DNA of 64,000 nt from Mangrovicoccus sp049603835 (GTDB lineage: Bacteria > Pseudomonadota > Alphaproteobacteria > Rhodobacterales > Rhodobacteraceae), in the NCBI GenBank assembly GCA_049603835.1, contig JBMYSZ010000013.1, positions 39,053 to 103,052 of the forward strand. Direction: 5' to 3'. Every line of letters starts with the position of its first letter. The stretch's first letter is position 1. The position numbers and the translations under genes are program-made. Positions 9,448-17,361 of the stretch are shown in pieces. Under the pieces are notes generated by a model. It made no database searches and was not told the origin of the DNA. It saw only the letters and a list, made by a program, of their open reading frames with translations.

Positions 9448-10304
9448 GCAGTACTGCGGAAAACCAAAGCTTCTTGGCCCATATAGCCTATGTGCTGCGG
9501 CAAAACCCGATCACGCTATTTGCCTTTGCCATGCTGGGGCTTTTGCTGTTTTGCGCGCTTTTTGGCCCGGCGCTGGTGCCTTATGATCCGCTGGCGTCGA
9601 GCAGTGAGATCCTCAAACCGCCCAGCTGGGCCCATTGGTTTGGTACGGATCACCTGGGCCGCGATGTGTTTAGCCGGGTGATCGTGGCCACGCGGCTGGA
9701 TATGGCGATTTCGGTTGGGGCGGTGGCGCTGTCCTTTGTGGCCGGCTCGGTGCTGGGCTGCGCGGCGGGCTATTGGGGCGGCTGGGTCGATACGGTCATC
9801 AGCCGTGGCTTGGATATGATCATGGCCTTTCCGCTATTCGTTCTCGCTATGGGGATTGTCGCGGCTTTGGGCAATACGGTTGAAAATGTCATCTATGCCA
9901 CTGCCGTTATCAACACACCGTTTTATGCCCGGCTGGTGCGGGCCGAGGTCAATATCCGTCGCGAGGCAGGTTTCGTGCAAGCCGCACGCCTTGCCGGGAA
10001 TTCAGATCTACGGGTGCTGGCGCTGCATATCTTTCCCAATGCGTTTCCGCCAATGATGGTGCAGGTTTCGCTGAATCTAGGCTGGGCCGTGCTGAATGCG
10101 GCGGGGCTTAGCTTTATCGGGCTTGGGGTGCGCCCGCCCACCCCGGAATGGGGGATCATGGTCGCAGAAGGCGCCAATTACATCATTTCCGGTGAATGGT
10201 GGCTTGCGGTCTTTCCTGGGTTTTGGCTGATGTTTGCGGTCTTTACCTTCAATCTATTGGGCGATGGTTTGCGGGATATGGTTGATCCGAGGCAGCGGCG
10301 GTGA
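9444..10304 (+). CDS. ABC transporter permease, DppC/OppC family
   Basis: A 286-residue permease with the DppC-type N-terminal region (NPITLFAFAMLGLLLFCALFGP followed by LVPYDPL) and the conserved WFGTDHLGRDVFSRVI motif. The EAA loop region reads NIRREAGFVQAARLAGNSD. It overlaps the upstream permease gene by four bases (ATGA) and the ATPase gene by one base, so the operon is tightly coupled. Confidence 0.92.
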   Translation: MSSTAENQSFLAHIAYVLRQNPITLFAFAMLGLLLFCALFGPALVPYDPLASSSEILKPPSWAHWFGTDHLGRDVFSRVIVATRLDMAISVGAVALSFVAGSVLGCAAGYWGGWVDTVISRGLDMIMAFPLFVLAMGIVAALGNTVENVIYATAVINTPFYARLVRAEVNIRREAGFVQAARLAGNSDLRVLALHIFPNAFPPMMVQVSLNLGWAVLNAAGLSFIGLGVRPPTPEWGIMVAEGANYIISGEWWLAVFPGFWLMFAVFTFNLLGDGLRDMVDPRQRR

Positions 10305-11911
10305 TGCTTAAAATCTCTGATCTTCATATTCGGTTCGAAACCCGTAGCGGTCCAGTTGATGCGGTGCGAGGCGTGGATTTGCAACTTGGCCAAGGTGAGA
10401 CTTTGGGCATCGTCGGCGAAAGCGGTTCGGGCAAATCGGTGACTGCTTTTTCCATTTTGCGGATCCTGGACCACGGCGGCGATATTGCCTCGGGCGAAAT
10501 CATCTATAGCGGGATGGAGCTGGCCAAGGCGACGGAGCGCGAGCTAAACGATATTCGCGGGCGCGAAATTTCGATGATCTTTCAAAACCCACGCGCGGCG
10601 CTGAACCCGATCCGAAAAGTGGGGCATCAGATCGAAGATGTGCTGCGCCAGCATACTCAGGCCACGCGCCAGGACGCAAAGGCGAAAGCAATCAAAGCGC
10701 TGGAAGATGTGCAAATCAAAGACGCCGCCGCGCGCTATCACGCCTACCCATTCGAGATGTCGGGCGGGATGTGCCAGCGGGTGGTGATTGCTTTGGCCTT
10801 GGCCTGTCAGCCGAAACTCTTGATCGCCGATGAGCCCACCACCGGGCTGGATGTGACCACCCAGAAAACCGTGATGGATCTGATCCAAAAACTGGCGCGG
10901 GACCGGCAGATGGGCGTGATCTTAATTACCCATGATCTGGGTTTAGCCGGGCAATATTGCGATCGTTTGGTGGTGATGAAAGATGGCAGGCTTGTGGAAG
11001 AGGGGCCACCCGCTCAGCTGAGCCGATATGCTACCCATGCCTATACACAGCGCTTGGTGGCCGCGACGCCCCATCCGGGTAAGGCATTGCAAGATTTGGT
11101 CCTAGACGGCCGGGCCGTGCCGGTTCCCGAGCAAGGGGATGTGCTGCTATCGGTGCGGGATGTGTCAAAGACCTATGAGGGAAAATCCGGCCCGGTTCAT
11201 GCGCTGCAAGGGGTAAGTTTCGATCTGCGCCAAGGCGGATGTCTGGGGCTGGTGGGCGAAAGCGGATCGGGGAAGTCGACGCTTTCTTCGATCATCGCGC
11301 GATTGCAAGATCCCACCAGCGGCGATGTGCTTTTCGAGGGGCAAAGCCTTTGCGATGTGGCTGCGAGACGGTTTTCTCGTGATCCGCGCCGGTCGCAAAT
11401 CCAGATGGTGTTTCAAGATGCTACTGACAGCTTAAATCCGCGCCAAACTGCGCAAGAGGCCATTGCCGAGCCGCTACGTCACCTGACGGCGCAGAAGGGA
11501 AGGGCGCGCCTGGAACGGGTACATGAATTGGCCGAACAAGTCGGCTTGCCTGCGCCGCTATTGACACGTTTACCGCATCAGCTTTCTGGTGGGCAAAAGG
11601 CACGTGTTGGCATTGCCCGCGCTCTGGCGGTGGATCCTAAATTGCTGATCCTGGACGAGCCCACCGCCGCGCTGGATGTATCGATCCAAGCCATTGTCTT
11701 GAATCTCCTGGCGGATTTACGGCACCGGTTAAATCTGACCTATCTGTTCGTAAGTCATGATCTGGCGGTCGTGCAAATGCTATGCGATCATGTGGCAGTG
11801 ATGCGCGCGGGACAGATAGAGGTATTTGGGGACACCGGCTCAGTCATGAACGCGCCGACCAACCCCTATACCCGAGAGCTGCTGGCCGCGGTTCCCGCGC
11901 CGATACACTAG
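10304..11911 (+). CDS. ABC transporter ATP-binding protein with two fused ATPase domains (DppD-DppF fusion)
   Basis: A 535-residue cytoplasmic protein holding both ATPases of a Dpp-type importer in one chain. Domain 1 has Walker A GESGSGKSVT, signature MSGGMCQRV and Walker B LIADEPTTGLD. Domain 2 has GESGSGKSTL, LSGGQKARV and LILDEPTAALD. Each domain carries the family extension after its H-loop (for example NPYTRELLAAVP at the C-terminus). The start may be ATG 10304 or GTG 10301; both overlap the preceding stop. Fused DppDF proteins are common in alphaproteobacteria. This is the last gene of the atzF operon. Confidence 0.92.
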   Translation: MLKISDLHIRFETRSGPVDAVRGVDLQLGQGETLGIVGESGSGKSVTAFSILRILDHGGDIASGEIIYSGMELAKATERELNDIRGREISMIFQNPRAALNPIRKVGHQIEDVLRQHTQATRQDAKAKAIKALEDVQIKDAAARYHAYPFEMSGGMCQRVVIALALACQPKLLIADEPTTGLDVTTQKTVMDLIQKLARDRQMGVILITHDLGLAGQYCDRLVVMKDGRLVEEGPPAQLSRYATHAYTQRLVAATPHPGKALQDLVLDGRAVPVPEQGDVLLSVRDVSKTYEGKSGPVHALQGVSFDLRQGGCLGLVGESGSGKSTLSSIIARLQDPTSGDVLFEGQSLCDVAARRFSRDPRRSQIQMVFQDATDSLNPRQTAQEAIAEPLRHLTAQKGRARLERVHELAEQVGLPAPLLTRLPHQLSGGQKARVGIARALAVDPKLLILDEPTAALDVSIQAIVLNLLADLRHRLNLTYLFVSHDLAVVQMLCDHVAVMRAGQIEVFGDTGSVMNAPTNPYTRELLAAVPAPIH

Positions 11912-11923
11912 GACGGGATATGG

Positions 11924-13414
11924 CTAGTCTGTATTGATGCCAGCCCGAACGCAACGAGACACCAGAGCGGCTAGATTGATCACCATCACAGTATCATTCG
12001 TGTCGCCCACATCCCCGACACTTAAACAGCCCGACACATCCTTGGACACTTGATGCGCTGTGTCATCCTCTTTGATCATGGGCACAGCTAGCATTCCATG
12101 GCCATGAGTCATCAAAATTTCATCAATCGTGTCGACCACCAACCCATATTTCTGATCTTTATATCGAAAAATTACTATTTTTGCGCCAGGAATGTCTTTT
12201 TTCGGAAAGCTATATAATTGCCGGGGATCGATCTGGGTAATAAATTCGCCCCTTAGGTTTAAAATTCCATCGACAAATTCCAAGGCATAAGGCGGATTTA
12301 AAAGTTTCTTTAGCCTATCGATGACTTCGTAAACCTCAGAAATATTTAGAATCAGGCATTTTTTCATCGTAAATAGAATATATGTTTTACTGTTGAGCTG
12401 GCTTTCATCTTTTTTCGCCTCATAGGCTTTGGGGTCGGAGGGATAAATTTCATGACATGATTGTGCGGCAAGGATTAGATCTTTGTCGGTACGAAGTTTC
12501 TCGTGATCAAGAAGAATGACAATATCTTCTTCAACCAAACAGCCAGCGACTAAATCATCCCGAGGCAAGGCAACTTTTGTAAACGGCATAACCTCCCGTT
12601 CGAAACAGGGGATGATACTATCGATAGAATAAACTAATCATGTAACTCAGCTTTCGACCAGATCGAAAATAAGAAGCTTGCGATTTTTAAGCGTCTCAGC
12701 GGTATGTTTAAAGGGCTCCTCATTTCCAATGACACCGCGAAAATCGATAACCGGCAAGGTTCGCCAACGTAAATTTATATTACCGATCACATGTCCATCG
12801 GCCACTTGGGATGGGTGAATTTCGGGAATATCAGTAATTTCTTTGGCATAGCGTAAATCCACGGCACAGGTTGTGTGACCTAGTTGAAAAGAGGTAGCAT
12901 TCAGCCGTTTTCCCAAATGTTTATCAGAAGCTTCTTGGGCCTTTTTTTGGCTATTCTGGGGTTTTGTTTTAAACTCAAAAGCCGATAGGGGTCGAGCACT
13001 TGGATCATGCGTCGTCCATCATCCATTTTCAAAATCCCGTCGATAACCACATCCAATTTATCGTCCCGGTTCGTTTCAAAATTCACTCGTGACGCCTCTT
13101 TTTTTTCATAAATAACGCCACCAGTTTCGTCCAAAAGAAGGCCGACCGCCAAATCACCATGTTCAATGATGGCAACTTTGCGCGGCGTTTCCTTTTCCCT
13201 CGCGGGATATTCCAGTAATATACGCAAATCAATAATAGGAATAATCTTTTCACGCAGCTCAAAAAGAACAGCTAGGTGATCCGGCGCCATTGGAACTTGC
13301 GAATATTTTTCGGGTTCGTTTACGACCTCTTGAATCGCACAGACCGGCAGAGCAAATTCATTTCCCCCAAGCCAAAAAGAGCCGTAAATTGAACTCCGCT
13401 GAATTTCTTCGGGC
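11924..13414 (-). pseudogene. Decayed multi-domain CheW gene
   Basis: The remains of a protein with three CheW-type coupling domains. Domain 1 lies around 13380-12960 (SFWLGGNEFALPVCAIQEV, then REKIIPIIDLR and LLLDETGGVIY). The frame shifts in an A7 run near 12945; the alternative frame (KKAQEASDKHLGKRLNA) leads straight into domain 2, starting TSFQLGHTTCAVDL. Domain 2 is cut by two in-frame TGA codons at 12649-12647 and 12640-12638, after which the same frame resumes with the end of that domain (KVALPRDDLVAGCLVEED). Domain 3 (YILFTMKKCLILNISEV to VINLAALVSRC) is intact to the stop at 11924. CheW links chemoreceptors to CheA; no cheA is present here. A product from the 221-codon 3' piece (12589-11924) is possible but probably not functional. 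Confidence 0.8.
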
Positions 13415-13669
13415 GTTAAATAAAAATAAGTCTTATTTGTGGTAACTCGATTTACCAACTCTTGTAATTCATCCGCGTCGGAAGAAACGCGCTTGACATA
13501 ATCTTTGAAGTTTTTTTTCTTCTATCTCTCTCAGCCGCCCACGAAGACGGCTGAGTAGCATAGTTTTGCGCCCATCAGCAATGGTTATGCCGGTCGTTTC
13601 ATGGATGATCGATTTTAACTTTGTAAAGTCGATATCGCTTAGTTCGGAAGTTTATTCTTGTATTGCCAT
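13415..13669 (-). pseudogene. cheR N-terminal remnant fused to the CheW gene
   Basis: Reading leftward from an ATG at 13669, codon 6 is TAA. The same frame then encodes LSDIDFTKLKSIIHETTGIT and DGRKTMLLSRLRGRLRE, the start of the CheR receptor methyltransferase N-terminal domain. An A8 run near 13510 throws the frame; the next frame continues NFKDYVKRVSSDADELQELV and VTTNKTYFYLTPE, which matches the end of that domain and the first strand of the methyltransferase. The S-adenosylmethionine domain is missing and the reading frame runs directly into a CheW domain near 13400, so a deletion appears to have joined the two genes. The junction coordinate is approximate. Confidence 0.72.
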
Positions 13670-13686
13670 TTTTACAATTGATCCGT

Positions 13687-15584
13687 TTAAGCGCCTAATG
13701 TGAAAACTTCGATCTTCAGATCCATTGCGCCTTGCTGTAGCCCATTTGTTGCAGCGGCAATATTATCGGAAGCAATAACCGCTTCTTCCGATGCCGAAAC
13801 AATGCTTTGAACGGCCTCAGCAACATCGCGCGCAGCGGTTTGCTGTTCATTTGCGGCGATAGAGATCTGAGAGATAGATTCCGTAGTTTTACCAATTCCA
13901 TCTAGGATCTTTTTAAATGCCTCGCCAGCTTCACGAGAAACTTCACTTCCCTGACTGACACGCTTGACCGTTTCATTGATCAGCTTAGTGATTTCTTTGG
14001 TGGCCTGGGCCGAACGCTCAGCCAATTTTCGAACTTCGTCCGCAACAACAGAGAAGCCGAGCCCATGTTGACCGGCGCGCGCCGCTTCGATCGCTGCATT
14101 GAAGGCGAGCATATTGGTTTGGCCAGCGATTTCGCTAATTACTTTCACAATTTCATTTATTTCCTCGGAAGAGGTATTGATTAAATCCATGAATTCAATC
14201 GACCGTTCTATGGCCTTTGCCCCAATATCCGCTTCTGCTTTTGTTTTCTGAGCGATTTCGTCTGTATGACGGCCGTTTTGTGCAATGGAGTCAATAGACG
14301 CGCTCAACTCCTCAATTGAGGCGCTTATTTCTTCGGTGGTGCAACCCAAGGTCTGAGCGCCACCCGCAACTTTGTCAGCCTGTTCGGATATATCAGCGGA
14401 TTTTTCAACGAACTCAGTTGAAATTCGGGTAACCTATTTTTCAAGTTCGACTTCTGTGGTGATATCGCTCGCAAATTTTCCGACTTTGACAACTTTATTT
14501 TCCGCATCGAGGATTGGACTGTAATAGGCTCTCAGCCAGATTTCTTCGCCCGAATTTCCGAATCTTTGAAATTTTACTGATTGAAAATTCCCGGCTCTCA
14601 ATTCATCCCAGAAATGTGAATAGACCTTAGAATTGACATAGGCCTGATCACAAAACATTCGATGGTGGCGCCCAGTAATATCATCTAGTGAATATTCTAC
14701 TGTGGACGTGAAGTTTTCATTGGCGATTATGATGGTGCCATCCGGCTCGAATTCGATGACTGCTTTGGAGCGATTGATCGCAGCCATTTTTCCATCTTGC
14801 TCGGCGGTGCGGAGTTTTTCTTCTGTGATGTCTGTGGCGAATTTGACAACATTAAACGGTTTTCCAGTGTCATCAAGTATCGGATTATAAGAAGCGTTGA
14901 TCCATATTTCGTCACCATTTTTGGAGATTCTTTTAAATTCGCCGGCAATAAAAATTTTCCACTTGTTAGAGTGGACCATTGTTTTTTGTATTCTGGACTT
15001 TTTGCTTCCTCTGACTCGCAAAAGATGCTGTGGTGTTTTCCTTGTGTCTTCGCCAAAGAATAGCCTAGTGTCGATAGAAAATTATTATTGGCCGTAATGA
15101 TTGTTCCGTCTAACTCAAACTCAATTATAGCTTGCGCGCGATTTAGTGCTGCAATCTTTCCATTTTTTTTCTAAGTTATTAATTTTGTTCCTTGTAGTGT
15201 CTGTTGCAAATTTAACAATTTTATATGGCTTGCCATCCACGCTGAGGACAGGATTATAAGACGCATTGGTCCAAATTTCTTTGTAGCCTTTTCCGTATCG
15301 CTTGAATTCTCCGTTTCTTGCTTCGCCCATGGCCAAGCTTAGCCAAAAGTCCCGGTACTCATCTGTTTCTGTTAGTTTCGAATCGCAGAAAATTCTGTGA
15401 TGACGGCGCAAATATCGTCGAACCCATAGCCAAATGTCTTTAGAAATTGTTCATTGGCGTCTAATATGGTGCCATCAAGATCAAACTCTATTATCACTTG
15501 CGCGCGATTAAGAGCGGCTAACACGTCGTCTTTATTGAAGGTTGAACTTTCTGATTTTTCCGAAGTTGATTCCTGCGCTGTCAC
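13687..15584 (-). pseudogene. Decayed soluble chemoreceptor (three PAS domains plus MCP signalling domain)
   Basis: Reading leftward from a GTG at 15584: PAS 1 (AALNRAQVIIEFDLDGTI), frameshift near 15400, then RRHHRIFCDSKLTETDEY and the rest of PAS 1. PAS 2 starts after another shift in an A8 run near 15170 (ALNRAQAIIEFELDGTI), with a third shift near 14960. PAS 3 is open (MAAINRSKAVIEFEPDGTI to KVGKFASDITTEVELEK) until an in-frame TAG at 14436-14434. The same frame resumes with the MCP domain, including the hairpin-tip segment GQTNMLAFNAAIEAARAGQ, up to TAA at 13687. No membrane segment is present, so the original was a cytoplasmic receptor. At least three frameshifts and one nonsense codon make a working full-length product very unlikely. 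Confidence 0.85.
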
Positions 15585-15754
15585 GACACCACCCCATAAA
15601 TATACCCCATTTGCCGAACGAAGTTAGCCTTCATAGATTAAAGGGCCATTATTTTGGAAGTATGAGTTGCTTTTGATTTATGATAGATATGGCGGAGCTT
15701 TATACTCTATTCTAGAGGATGAGATTTCTAGTTTATTGATTTTTTGTGCTTTAT

Positions 15755-15796
15755 TTACACTTACTAATATGGATTTCGCCATATTAGTGAGTGTAA
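15755..15796. terminator. Long hairpin, possible bidirectional terminator
   Basis: TTACACTTACTAATATGG (15755-15772) and CCATATTAGTGAGTGTAA (15779-15796) form an 18-bp stem with one wobble pair and a six-base loop. It lies between the leftward lipoprotein gene and the decayed receptor gene, in very AT-rich sequence. There is no good U-run on either side, so a terminator role is plausible rather than certain; a remnant of a small repeat element is the alternative. The rest of 15590-15866 holds no recognisable gene. Confidence 0.5.
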
Positions 15797-15866
15797 CGTC
15801 TTTTGGCCAAAATTTTCTATCGCCCTACTGTGGCAACAATTAGTTTATTATTTAGAATACCACCTA

Positions 15867-16196
15867 TTATTGGCATCTACGCGTATATTCAGTTTTCATC
15901 GAAATAGATCGTCCCTTGAATAATGCGACTTCGTCTGCCGCGTCGCCTGTGAACAATGATGGCGGAATAAAAAATAGTGCCACTCCGGCTGCATCAGCAA
16001 CTACGTGGTCTGTTTGCTTTTTTTCGGCTTCTGCTAAGGCTGTAGAGTTTTCTTCTATAGATCTCTGTAAGCTTTTGCAATTTTCCGCTTGAAACTGTGC
16101 TACCGGAATATTGGTCGGAGTAATCGTATTAGGTGGGGCCGCACAAGCGGATAGAAAGATTATTGGCGCTAGAGCTGAAATGGATAAGCGTAGCAT
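15867..16196 (-). CDS. Small predicted lipoprotein
   Basis: A 109-residue protein with a lipoprotein signal peptide: MLRLSISALAPIIFLSAC, where the lipobox LSAC puts the lipidated cysteine at residue 18. After it comes a charged helical segment rich in Glu/Lys (about residues 40-65) and a short hydrophobic stretch AAGVALFFIPPSLF followed by TGDAADEVALFKGR. I do not recognise a characterised family. The body may pair a coiled region with a membrane-proximal turn. Codon use and AT content differ from the neighbouring housekeeping genes and match the decayed chemotaxis region next to it. Confidence 0.7.
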   Translation of the reverse strand: MLRLSISALAPIIFLSACAAPPNTITPTNIPVAQFQAENCKSLQRSIEENSTALAEAEKKQTDHVVADAAGVALFFIPPSLFTGDAADEVALFKGRSISMKTEYTRRCQ

Positions 16197-16263
16197 TATA
16201 GTGTTTCCTTCGATTTTTTATTTCAAGGTAAGCTGAGTTTCGGAATTTCGGGTTGGCGAGTTT

Positions 16264-16773
16264 TTATTTTTGCTCAGAGCATTCACGATAGCCGAGCTTG
16301 AGAAGGTAATCCCCTTTTAAATAGTGGTATCCATATGTTTTTTTGCTCGCTTCACGAATATACCATGCTTTGATTGGTTCAGGGTAATATCCGGCCATTA
16401 TCGTGACGCCCAATTCCCTTTGTTCGCCTTTGGCTGGAAATAGCCCCAGTATTGAAGGGCCATGGAAACCAAATTCTGTATTGCGTCGTACGCAGACTTT
16501 ATCGCGATCCAAGCCTAAATACATTGTGCAGGCGGAATAGCATATATCGCCCAAAATTCGCACTTCTCTTCCGGTTTTCCAGTATTCATGTATTTCTTTT
16601 TGCCGGTGTATTAGTTGACCTCCGACGTCGTTATTTATGACCACTGGTGTTGTTTTTATGTTGGGTCGTTGCCCGGAAAGCGCCGGGTCGATGAGTGAAA
16701 TGGTGAGGCCTAGGGAGATAGAGAGTGAAACTAGCCAGCGGTTTTTTATTTTTTTTAGAATGTCAGGTTTCAT
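16264..16773 (-). CDS. Exported ClpP/crotonase-fold-like protein (COG3904-like)
   Basis: A 169-residue protein with an N-terminal signal segment (NRWLVSLSISLGLTISLI, cleavage probably after ALSG). The body has GGQLIHRQKEIHEYW, then RILGDICYSACTMYLGL and TEFGFHGP. This order of a Ser between two Cys (CYSAC), then a Gly-Phe-His, fits predicted periplasmic proteins of the ClpP-like superfamily, in which the Ser and His would be catalytic. Cysteines flanking the Ser may form a disulfide. The substrate is unknown. The region is AT-rich and lies between the decayed chemosensory operon and dctB, so it may be acquired DNA. Confidence 0.7.
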   Translation of the reverse strand: MKPDILKKIKNRWLVSLSISLGLTISLIDPALSGQRPNIKTTPVVINNDVGGQLIHRQKEIHEYWKTGREVRILGDICYSACTMYLGLDRDKVCVRRNTEFGFHGPSILGLFPAKGEQRELGVTIMAGYYPEPIKAWYIREASKKTYGYHYLKGDYLLKLGYRECSEQK

Positions 16774-17361
16774 TTTACTCAGTCCTTTTTTTGGCCCCCA
16801 GCTTGATTGGTTGGGTGGTTTTTTGAATTCCAGAGCGCGAAGTTATTTAGCGAAACATTTTGGAGAAGCACATATTGGGCCTTTCCGGTTTTGTTGGATA
16901 ATGATTACTGCTGGATTTGGGCGTAAATGAGGTTGAGTAGTGAATGCTAATGGTCAGATTTTAAGAGGTTTTGGGCTTAATTTATAGAAATCAGTCGTTC
17001 GAGAAGGTCGTTCTTGTTAGGTTTTGGGGTTGTTCTAACTAGGCGTTTCCCTAAGTCCTTGATTTTTCAATCTCGCCATTTTTTCGGTTTCATTCTTGTT
17101 TTTTTGCGATTTGCGATTTTAGCATCAATAGTATTTTCGGTAATTTTGTTTGTTTGGTTTTGGTTTTTACTTTGTTCCGGAGTAATTTTTTTGTTCTATT
17201 TGTAATTCGGAAAAATTATGGCGGAAATGTGTTCGGAGAAGAGCTAAATGAGACATACAAGTCAGGTTGCGTTTTGTGACGATACTCACCACAAATAATC
17301 GATCCGGCTCCACTTTTGGGGGCTCTTTGCTTGGCCCCGTTTCTCAGATTAGGCTGCATTT
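16774..17361. other. AT-rich stretch with no convincing gene
   Basis: About 590 bases separate the leftward ClpP-like gene from dctB. Short open frames (62-97 codons) exist on the plus strand but have Phe/Leu/Val-heavy composition, no ribosome site and no recognisable motif. The segment must hold the promoter of dctB, but no confident -35/-10 pair could be picked. Confidence 0.6.

Noticed and set aside
12647..12916. A separate 89-residue CheW gene starting at a TTG
   Set aside because: It is in the same frame as the following 221-codon piece, separated only by two TGA codons, and its upstream sequence in the alternative frame joins the preceding CheW domain. One broken gene explains all pieces.
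11924..15584. Recoding of TGA/TAG as amino acids in the chemotaxis genes
   Set aside because: Different stop codons (TGA, TAA, TAG) and several frameshifts occur together, and neighbouring genes use TGA and TAG as normal stops.
16637..17205. Two short plus-strand open frames (97 and 63 codons) in the AT-rich gap before dctB
   Set aside because: The first partly overlaps the real minus-strand ClpP-like gene; both have Phe/Leu/Ile-rich low-complexity translations, no ribosome site and no motif.
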